A DNA stretch of 6,008 nucleotides from DASZHJ01 sp035581425. GTDB taxonomy: Bacteria; Pseudomonadota; Alphaproteobacteria; ATCC43930; CGMCC-115725. The stretch covers positions 1 to 6,008 of the forward strand of contig DATJVP010000085.1 in assembly GCA_035581425.1 (NCBI GenBank), given 5' to 3'. The notes beneath the pieces were generated by a model that was not told the DNA's origin, searched no databases, and worked only from the letters and a program-made list of their open reading frames with translations. How positions within the stretch are numbered: the stretch's first letter is position 1; every line of letters begins with the position of its first letter. Below, piece by piece: positions 1 through 5,172 of the stretch. The translations under genes were made by a program, and so were the position numbers.

Positions 1-35
1 GGCGAGAGAGCGGGCATCAGGACCTCGATGGGCAT
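1..35 (-). CDS. pdhC: Pyruvate dehydrogenase E2 (dihydrolipoamide acetyltransferase), N-terminal fragment only
   Basis: Only the first 11 complete codons lie in the window, reading MPIEVLMPALS followed by the first two bases (CC) of what is probably a proline codon; the gene runs off the left edge. This is the first strand of a biotinyl/lipoyl domain and closely matches the start of the upstream pdhB product (MSIDVLMPALSP). Position after pdhA and pdhB identifies it as the E2 core, which transfers the acetyl group from lipoamide to CoA in the cytoplasmic pyruvate dehydrogenase complex. The start is 21 bases after the pdhB stop, and a purine-rich AGGGGAAAAATC lies directly before the ATG as a plausible ribosome binding site, so it is probably co-transcribed with pdhAB. 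With so little sequence, another lipoyl-domain protein is possible, but context makes E2 by far the likeliest. Confidence 0.85.
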   Translation of the reverse strand, partial: MPIEVLMPALS

Positions 36-56
36 GATTTTTCCCCTACTCCGCGC

Positions 57-1436
57 TCAGCGATAAGAGACGGCTTTGGCCGCCGCAACCACGTCCTCGA
101 TCTGCGGCAGCGCCATCCGCTCGAGATTGGCGGCATAGGGCAGCGGCACGTCCTTGCCGCAGACCCGCGCGACCGGCGCGTCGAGCCAGTCGAAGGCGTG
201 CTCCATCATCTGCGCGGCGATCTCCGATCCGATCCCCGCGAAGGGCCAGCCTTCCTCGACGGAGACGATGCGGTTCGTCTTTTTGACGGAGGCGATGATG
301 GTCTCCATGTCGAGCGGACGTATCGTGCGGAGGTCGATCACCTCGGCTGCGATCCCCTCGCCCGCGAGCGCCTCGGCGGCGGCCATCGCGACCTCCACCA
401 TGCGTGAGAAGGCGACGATGGTGACGGCGTCGCCGGCGCGCAGCACCCGTGCCTTGCCGATCGGCACGATCCAGTCCTCGTGCACCGGGACGGGCATGCT
501 GTGGCCGTAGAGAAGCTCGTTCTCCAGGAAGATCACGGGATTGGGATCGCGGATCGCGGATTTGAGCAGGCCCTTGTGGTCGGAGGCGCTGTAGGGCGAG
601 ACGACCTTGAGGCTCGGCACGTGCGCGTACCAGCTCGCATAGCATTGCGAGTGCTGCGCCGCGACGCGCGAGGCCGCGCCGTTGGGCCCGCGGAAGACGA
701 TGGGACAGCCCATCTGTCCCCCGGACATGTAGCGGGTCTTGCTGGCGGAGTTGATGATCTGGTCTATCGCCTGCATCGCGAAGTTCCAAGTCATGAACTC
801 GACAATCGGGCGGAGTCCGCCGAAGGCTGCGCCGACGCCGAGGCCGGTGAAACCGTGCTCCGAGATCGGTGTGTCGATGACGCGGCGGGCTCCGAACTCC
901 TCGAGCAGGCCTTGGCTCACCTTGTAGGCGCCCTGATATTCCGCGACCTCCTCACCCATGAGGAAGACAGTGCCGTCGCGGCGCATCTCCTCCGCCATCG
1001 CGTCGCGGAGCGCATCGCGGATCGTCAGATTGGCCGTGGGTCCTGTCCAATCGGCCTCGACCGCCACCGGCGCGTGCGTGGGCTGCGGCGCGCCGACCGC
1101 AGGGGCCGCGGGAGCGGGCGCGGGTTTCGCGGCGGGCGCTGTGGGCGCGGGCGCATGCGAGGTGCCGGCGGCGGACGCGGCCTCGACGCTCTCGCCCTCG
1201 GCCGCGAGCACTGCGATCGGCGAGTTGACCGCGACGTTCTCCGTGCCCTCGGGCACGACGATCTTCGCGAGCACGCCTTCGTCGACGGCCTCGACCTCCA
1301 TCGTCGCCTTGTCGGTCTCGATTTCCGCGAGCACGTCGCCGGCCTTGACCGCGTCGCCCACCTTCTTGTGCCACTTCGCGAGCTTGCCCTCGGTCATGGT
1401 GGGCGAGAGCGCGGGCATCAATACGTCGATCGACAT
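57..1436 (-). CDS. pdhB: Pyruvate dehydrogenase E1 component beta subunit with N-terminal lipoyl domain
   Basis: A 459-residue protein that forms, with PdhA, the thiamine-diphosphate-dependent E1 that decarboxylates pyruvate and acetylates lipoamide. Residues 1-80 are a lipoyl domain with the lipoylation motif ETDKATMEVE (lysine 43). Residues about 84-126 are an Ala/Pro-rich flexible linker of the kind seen in E2 proteins. Residues about 135-459 are the E1 beta transketolase-like fold: GEEVAEYQGAYKVSQGL, then DTPISEHG with Glu193 at the position of the cofactor-activating glutamate, then AAQHSQCY with His262 at the conserved active-site histidine. The C-terminal transketolase domain includes IDLRTIRPLD (367-376). 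Ordinary E1 beta proteins are about 325-330 residues; the extra length is entirely the lipoyl domain and linker, a known alphaproteobacterial variant. The ATG lies 26 bases after the pdhA stop, preceded by a moderate GGGGGA. It is the second gene of a pdhABC operon. Confidence 0.97.
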   Translation of the reverse strand: MSIDVLMPALSPTMTEGKLAKWHKKVGDAVKAGDVLAEIETDKATMEVEAVDEGVLAKIVVPEGTENVAVNSPIAVLAAEGESVEAASAAGTSHAPAPTAPAAKPAPAPAAPAVGAPQPTHAPVAVEADWTGPTANLTIRDALRDAMAEEMRRDGTVFLMGEEVAEYQGAYKVSQGLLEEFGARRVIDTPISEHGFTGLGVGAAFGGLRPIVEFMTWNFAMQAIDQIINSASKTRYMSGGQMGCPIVFRGPNGAASRVAAQHSQCYASWYAHVPSLKVVSPYSASDHKGLLKSAIRDPNPVIFLENELLYGHSMPVPVHEDWIVPIGKARVLRAGDAVTIVAFSRMVEVAMAAAEALAGEGIAAEVIDLRTIRPLDMETIIASVKKTNRIVSVEEGWPFAGIGSEIAAQMMEHAFDWLDAPVARVCGKDVPLPYAANLERMALPQIEDVVAAAKAVSYR

Positions 1437-1462
1437 CTATGCGTCCCCCGGATTTGGCGCGC

Positions 1463-2476
1463 TCAGGCTTCGGCGAGTATGTCGGTCCAGAGCTCCGAGG
1501 GATCGGGCTCGGGGCTCTGCTGCGCGAAATCGGCGGCGGCGGTGATGAGGTCCTTCACTTCCTTGTCGATGTCCTTGAGCTTCGCCTCGTCAGCGAAGCC
1601 GCCGTCGATGAGGCGCTTGCGCACCTGATCGATGGGATCGTGCTCGGAGCGCATCCGTGTCACCTCGTCCTTGCTCCGGTATTTCGCGGGATCGGACATG
1701 GAGTGGCCGCGGTAGCGGTAGGTCTGCATCTCCAGGATGTAGGGGCCTTTGCCGCCGCGCGCATAGGCGATCGCTTCCTGCGCAGCCTGGCGTACCGCGA
1801 TCACGTTCATCCCGTCGACCTGATGGCCGGGAATGCGGAAGGGCGCGCCCCGGCTGAAGAGATCGGGCGAGGCCGAGCTCCGCGAGATCGAAGTACCCAT
1901 GCCGTACTTATTGTTCTCGATGATGAAGACCACCGGCAGCTTCCAAAGTGCCGCCATGTTGAGGCTCTCGTAGACCTGGCCCTGGTTCACCGCGCCGTCG
2001 CCGAGATAGGTGATGGAGACGTGATCGTTGCCGTGGTAGCGGTGCGCGAAGGCAAGACCGACGCCGATCGGCACCTGCGCGCCGACGATGCCGTGGCCGC
2101 CGTAGAATTTTTTCTCGGCGCTGAACATGTGCATCGAGCCGCCCTTGCCGTGCGAATAGCCGCCGCGGCGCCCCGTGAGCTCCGCCATCACCCCTTTGGG
2201 GTCCATGCCGCAGGCGAGCATGTGACCGTGATCGCGGTAGGACGTGATGACAGTGTCGCCCTCGGAGACTGCGGACTGCACACCCACCACCACGGCCTCC
2301 TCTCCGATGTAGAGGTGGCAGAAGCCGCCGATGAGACCCATGCCATACATCTGCCCGGCCTTCTCCTCGAAGCGGCGGATGAGCAGCATGTCCCGGTAGA
2401 GCTTCAGCAGCAGCGCGGGCTCGATCGCCGGCTCCTCGGGCTTCAAAGGCTTCACTTTGCGCTTGGCGATCGCCAT
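1463..2476 (-). CDS. pdhA: Pyruvate dehydrogenase E1 component alpha subunit
   Basis: A 337-residue E1 alpha subunit. It binds thiamine diphosphate together with PdhB and catalyses the first, committing step from pyruvate to acetyl-CoA. The thiamine-diphosphate motif begins GDGAVNQG (residues 159-166) and ends ENNKYGMGTS (187-196), giving the GDG-N27-NN pattern. Other hallmarks are the Arg-rich IRRFEEKAGQMYG (33-45), YRDHGHMLACG (80-90), GGHGIVGAQVP (126-136) and the loop YRYRGHSMSDP (253-263), which corresponds to the regulatory phosphorylation loop of mitochondrial E1 alpha. The frame is open 37 codons further upstream to a TTG, but the ATG chosen here has a strong GAGAGGGGGG ribosome binding site four bases away and gives the usual length. 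The skipped upstream peptide looks unlike any E1 alpha N-terminus. It is first in the pdhABC operon, behind its own 235-base intergenic region. Confidence 0.97.
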   Translation of the reverse strand: MAIAKRKVKPLKPEEPAIEPALLLKLYRDMLLIRRFEEKAGQMYGMGLIGGFCHLYIGEEAVVVGVQSAVSEGDTVITSYRDHGHMLACGMDPKGVMAELTGRRGGYSHGKGGSMHMFSAEKKFYGGHGIVGAQVPIGVGLAFAHRYHGNDHVSITYLGDGAVNQGQVYESLNMAALWKLPVVFIIENNKYGMGTSISRSSASPDLFSRGAPFRIPGHQVDGMNVIAVRQAAQEAIAYARGGKGPYILEMQTYRYRGHSMSDPAKYRSKDEVTRMRSEHDPIDQVRKRLIDGGFADEAKLKDIDKEVKDLITAAADFAQQSPEPDPSELWTDILAEA

Positions 2477-2567
2477 CAAACCCCCCTCTCGAAGCGAGGA
2501 CCCGCGGCCCGGGCTGTGCTCTCGGTAAGATGGCGCGGCGAAAGCCTCATTGCAACCCCAACCTGCT

Positions 2568-2595
2568 AGCAAAATCTTGTTTCGCAAAGCAAAAT
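2568..2595 (-). repeat. Short direct repeat ATTTTGCT, 20-base period, upstream of pdhA
   Basis: The octamer ATTTTGCT on the minus strand occurs at 2588-2595 and again at 2568-2575, exactly 20 bases apart, or about two helical turns. Between them is TTGCGAAACAAG, so the stretch contains three TTTGC units, the middle one as TTTGCGAAA. Same-face spacing about 100 bases before the pdhA start suggests an operator. The TTTGC...AAA theme resembles the TTTGCAAA sites described for the RamB/ScfR family of acetate and short-chain fatty acid regulators, but that link is only a resemblance. No regulator gene is visible here. Confidence 0.45.
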
Positions 2596-2647
2596 GACAG
2601 GTAACTCAATTTCGGTTAACCCACCTGAATCGACACAGGGAGGCCTT

Positions 2648-2665
2648 CTGCCGCTATGGCGGCAG
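2648..2665. other. Perfect 7-bp stem-loop downstream of the ftsB-like gene
   Basis: CTGCCGC (2648-2654) and GCGGCAG (2659-2665) form a perfect seven-base-pair GC-rich stem closed by a four-base loop (TATG on the plus strand). It begins 46 bases after the ftsB-like stop and before the presumed pdh promoter, where a transcription end would make sense. Neither strand has a T-run after the stem, so it is not a canonical intrinsic terminator. It could be a weak terminator, an RNA 3'-end stabiliser, or chance. Confidence 0.4.
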
Positions 2666-2711
2666 CGCAGTTCCGGCAAGAGTGGGTTGCGTCAGCGGCG
2701 GGGGCGCCGGA

Positions 2712-3047
2712 TCAGCGGGGATCGGCGGCGGGCGCCTGCTCGCGGGGAATGACGACCTCGTCGGGCGCGGCGAGGTTGAGCACGGCGCGGGAGCGCTCGT
2801 CCAGAAGGTCGAGATCGAGGTGATCGGGGCGCAACAAAGCGACGCGACGCTCCATGGCGGCGCGCTGCGTCTCGAGGTCGGCGAGGGTCGACTTGGCCGC
2901 GCCCAGCTCCTTATTGAGTTCGATCCAGGCGATGAACCCGCGATCTCCAGCAAAGAGATGATAGCCGAAGTAGACGATGAGGCCGATTGCGAGGATCGGT
3001 CCCGTGATCGACCGCGCGCGGCGGCGTATGTCTTCGACGAGTCGCAT
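2712..3047 (-). CDS. ftsB: FtsB/DivIC-family septum formation initiator (divisome) protein
   Basis: A 111-residue bitopic membrane protein. A short basic cytoplasmic N-terminus (EDIRRRARS) is followed by one transmembrane helix at about residues 14-32 (GPILAIGLIVYFGYHLF), then a periplasmic coiled coil at about 41-72, and the conserved family C-terminus RVALLRPDHLDLDLLDERSR leading into NLAAPDEVVI. FtsB-type proteins link the FtsQ and FtsL divisome proteins and help activate septal cell wall synthesis. The protein ends in a short Pro/Ala-rich tail. The start is uncertain: this ATG lacks a clear ribosome binding site, and the frame stays open to a GTG at 3101, which would add 18 residues. The ATG is preferred because it gives the usual short basic N-terminus. 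Its place between eno and pdhA is the standard alphaproteobacterial context and supports the call. Confidence 0.88.
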   Translation of the reverse strand: MRLVEDIRRRARSITGPILAIGLIVYFGYHLFAGDRGFIAWIELNKELGAAKSTLADLETQRAAMERRVALLRPDHLDLDLLDERSRAVLNLAAPDEVVIPREQAPAADPR

Positions 3048-3184
3048 CGAGTCGAAGCGAATCACAGCCGGAGTCACGGCGTCAATGCCCTCGATTCGCA
3101 CTGCAGCATAATTTCGTCCGCTCCGGCCTTCCCTGCCTCGGCAGCGCGGCCTAGGCTCGCGCGTAGGTTTCGGAGGGGAAGCAC
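3048..3184. promoter_or_regulatory. Divergent intergenic region between the ftsB-like gene and the TPR gene
   Basis: These 137 bases separate two divergently transcribed genes and should hold promoters for both. On the plus strand CATAAT (3107-3112) matches the sigma-70 -10 box at five of six positions, but no good -35 lies 16-18 bases upstream. On the minus strand TTGACG (3080-3085) is a good -35, yet the -10 position 17 bases further holds only ATTCGC and would place the start almost on the ftsB ATG. GGAGGGG at 3172-3178 is a strong ribosome binding site, six bases before the TPR gene start. The promoter boxes are tentative. Confidence 0.35.
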
Positions 3185-3898
3185 ATGCGAAGGAAGTGGA
3201 TTGCCGCCGCGGCGCTCTTGGCTGCGGCCTGGGGGAATGCTGCGCGCGCTCAAACGGACGCGGATGTCTGTCGTACCGGCGAGGGCAAGACCGCGATTGC
3301 TGCTTGCACCGCCGCCATTCGAACTGAACACGCGGACAAGATCGCGCTTTCTCGCGCGTATTACAATCGCGGAGTGCTTTATCGCGACCGCAATCAGCAA
3401 GCGCTCGCGGTCCAAGACTTCACGCAGGCCATGCGCCTCGATCCCACGAACTCCGATGCGGTGCTCAATCGCGGCGTCGCCTACGGTGCGCTCAAGCAAT
3501 ACGCGCGCTCGATTCCGGACTACACCGCCGCGATCGCGCTCGACCCCGGCAAGGCCGACGCCTGGAACGCACGCTGTTACGACCGCGCTATCATCGGCGA
3601 GCCCGAGAAGGCGCTCGCGGATTGCAATGAGGCGCTGCGGCTGCAGTCCGACTACGCCGAGGGGCGCGACAGCCGAGGCTTCCTCTATCTGAAGCTCTCT
3701 AGATACGACGCGGCGATCGCGGACTACGATGCGGCGTTGAAGCTGGATCCCAAAAAAGCGGTATCGCTCTATGGCCGCGGCCTTGCGAAGCACGCGATCG
3801 GAAACCGCGCGGGAGGCGACGCCGACATCACCGCCGCGAAGAGGCTCGACGCCGGCGTGGCCCGGCTCTTCCGCGACCTCGGCGTGCGGCTCCGCTAG
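3185..3898 (+). CDS. Exported tetratricopeptide-repeat (TPR) protein
   Basis: A 237-residue protein of unknown specific role. The N-terminus is a classic Sec signal peptide: MRRKW, a hydrophobic Ala/Leu core, and a probable cleavage after ARA at residue 22, so the mature protein should be periplasmic. The rest is a run of TPR units: a degenerate one with Cys29 and Cys41, then units at about 57-90 (YYNRGVLYRDRNQQALAVQD), 91-124, 125-158 and 159-192, and a partial last unit to the C-terminus. Each carries the repeat signature of small, aromatic and Ala residues ending in LDP or an equivalent. TPR arrays bind peptides or partner proteins; no enzymatic domain is present. Cysteines 29/41 and 131/147 fall on paired helices and could form disulfides. 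The ATG has a strong GGAGGGG ribosome binding site. It is the only plus-strand gene, divergent from the ftsB-like gene and overlapping the eno stop. Function cannot be deduced further. Confidence 0.93.
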   Translation: MRRKWIAAAALLAAAWGNAARAQTDADVCRTGEGKTAIAACTAAIRTEHADKIALSRAYYNRGVLYRDRNQQALAVQDFTQAMRLDPTNSDAVLNRGVAYGALKQYARSIPDYTAAIALDPGKADAWNARCYDRAIIGEPEKALADCNEALRLQSDYAEGRDSRGFLYLKLSRYDAAIADYDAALKLDPKKAVSLYGRGLAKHAIGNRAGGDADITAAKRLDAGVARLFRDLGVRLR

Positions 3899-5172
3899 CG
3901 AGCGAGCGCGGCACGGCCGGCATAGTGCGCCGCCGGACCCAGCGTCTCCTCGATGCGGATGAGTTGGTTGTATTTCGCGGTGCGGTCCGAGCGCGCGAGA
4001 GAGCCCGTCTTGATCTGGCCGCAGTTGGTGGCGACCGCGAGATCGGCGATGGTCGCATCCTCGGTCTCGCCGGAACGGTGCGACATCACGACGCCGTAGC
4101 TTGCGTGCTGCGCCATCTCCACGGTTTCCAGCGTCTCCGTGAGCGTCCCGATCTGATTCACCTTGACGAGGATCGCGTTGGCGAGACCTTTGTCGATGCC
4201 CATGCTGAGCCGCTTCGGGTTGGTGACGAAGACGTCGTCACCCACGAGCTGGATCTTTCCGCCCAGGCTCCGCGTGATCTCTGCCCAGCCCTCGAAATCG
4301 TCCTCGGCCATGCCGTCCTCGATCGAGAGGATGGGATAGCGCCGCACGAGATCCTCATAGATGCGCACGAGGCCGCCGGGATCGACGGTCTTCCCCTCGC
4401 CCTCGAGTACATATTTGCCCTTCTCGTAGAATTCCGTCGAGGCCGGGTCGAGCGCGAGGGCCACATCGGTGCCTGGTTTGTAGCCCGCGGCTTCGATCGC
4501 CTTCATCACGAAGCTTAGCGCCGCATCCGCCGAGGCGAGATTGGGCGCGAAGCCGCCCTCGTCGCCGACATTGGTGTTGTGGCCCGCATCCTTGAGCTGC
4601 TTGCGCAAGGCGTGGAACACTTCCGAGCCCATGCGCACGGCCTCTGCCATGCTGGGCGCACCCACGGGCATGATCATGAATTCCTGGAAGTCGATGGGAT
4701 TGTCCGCGTGGACGCCGCCATTGACGATGTTCATGAGCGGCACCGGCAAGGTCCGGGCGAAGACGCCGCCGACGTAGCGGAAGAGCGGCACCCTCGCCTC
4801 CGCCGCTGCGGCCTTCGCGGCCGCGAGCGAAACCCCGAGGATCGCGTTGGCGCCGAGCCGCGCCTTGTTGGGCGTGCCGTCGAGCGCGATCATCGCGCGG
4901 TCGATGCCGAGCTGATCCTCGGCATCGAAGCCCGAGAGCGCATCGAAGATCTCTCCATTGACGGCCTCGATCGCGCGCCGCACACCTTTGCCGCCGAAGC
5001 GCTTGGGATCGCCGTCGCGCAGCTCGACCGCCTCATGCGCACCTGTCGACGCCCCCGACGGCACCGCCGCGCGCCCGACGGCACCCGTCGAGAGCCGCAC
5101 TTCGACCTCGACGGTGGGATTGCCGCGACTGTCGAGGACCTCGCGGCCGATGATATCGGTGATGGCGGTCAT
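3895..5172 (-). CDS. eno: Enolase (phosphopyruvate hydratase)
   Basis: A 425-residue, full-length enolase interconverting 2-phosphoglycerate and phosphoenolpyruvate in glycolysis and gluconeogenesis. All key residues are present: the substrate loop SGASTGAHEA (39-48), His155 in NGGVHADNP, Glu164, the catalytic Glu205 in NVGDEGGFAP, the magnesium ligands Asp242, Glu285 (SIEDGMAEDD) and Asp312 (VGDDVFVTN), the catalytic base Lys337 (LVKVNQIGT), the enolase signature SHRSGETED starting at 364, and Lys388. The ATG overlaps the kdsA stop in an ATGA and has AAGGA five bases upstream, inside kdsA, so the two are probably translationally coupled. At its 3' end its TAG stop shares CTAG with the oppositely oriented TPR gene, leaving no room for a terminator between them. 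In many bacteria enolase is also part of the RNA degradosome; nothing here tests that. Confidence 0.98.
   Translation of the reverse strand: MTAITDIIGREVLDSRGNPTVEVEVRLSTGAVGRAAVPSGASTGAHEAVELRDGDPKRFGGKGVRRAIEAVNGEIFDALSGFDAEDQLGIDRAMIALDGTPNKARLGANAILGVSLAAAKAAAAEARVPLFRYVGGVFARTLPVPLMNIVNGGVHADNPIDFQEFMIMPVGAPSMAEAVRMGSEVFHALRKQLKDAGHNTNVGDEGGFAPNLASADAALSFVMKAIEAAGYKPGTDVALALDPASTEFYEKGKYVLEGEGKTVDPGGLVRIYEDLVRRYPILSIEDGMAEDDFEGWAEITRSLGGKIQLVGDDVFVTNPKRLSMGIDKGLANAILVKVNQIGTLTETLETVEMAQHASYGVVMSHRSGETEDATIADLAVATNCGQIKTGSLARSDRTAKYNQLIRIEETLGPAAHYAGRAALAR

Larger units (their letters stand above)
2477..2711 (-). promoter_or_regulatory. Intergenic region upstream of pdhA, likely holding its promoter and leader
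   Basis: These 235 bases between the ftsB-like stop and the pdhA start include a section, about 2540-2640, visibly richer in A and T than the surrounding genes, as expected of a promoter region. On the minus strand a weak sigma-70-like pair can be drawn: TTGCAA at 2550-2555 and CATCTT 17 bases downstream, but the match is poor (4/6 and 3/6). The region also contains a direct repeat (2568-2595), the palindrome GGTTAACC (2614-2621), an inverted CAGGT/ACCTG pair (2598-2602 and 2623-2627) and a hairpin (2648-2665). A separate pdh promoter here is an inference from spacing and composition; the exact start site cannot be read. Confidence 0.5.

Noticed and set aside
1081..1200. Low-complexity GC-rich stretch as a tandem repeat or mobile element scar
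   Set aside because: It encodes the Ala/Pro linker between the lipoyl and catalytic domains of PdhB, which explains its composition. There is no regular repeat unit.
480..2569. Long plus-strand open frames (about 376-382 codons) opposite pdhA and pdhB
   Set aside because: Their translations are Arg/His/Ala/Gly-rich low-complexity text with no recognisable domain, and they lie antisense to clearly conserved genes. GC-rich DNA with few stops explains them.
2477..2587. Extended pdhA N-terminus from a TTG at 2587
   Set aside because: The extra 37 residues do not resemble E1 alpha, the start codon is TTG, and the ATG at 2476 has a strong GAGAGGGGGG ribosome binding site at proper spacing.
3129..3165. 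GC-rich inverted sequences (CTGCCTCGGCAG, GCCTAGGC) before the TPR gene as a riboswitch or terminator
   Set aside because: The first would leave a two-base loop and the second is a plain palindrome. Neither has a T-run or any recognisable riboswitch core.
3074..3793. 239-codon minus-strand frame opposite the TPR gene
   Set aside because: The plus-strand frame has a signal peptide, TPR repeats and a strong ribosome binding site. The antisense frame only mirrors it and shows no family features.
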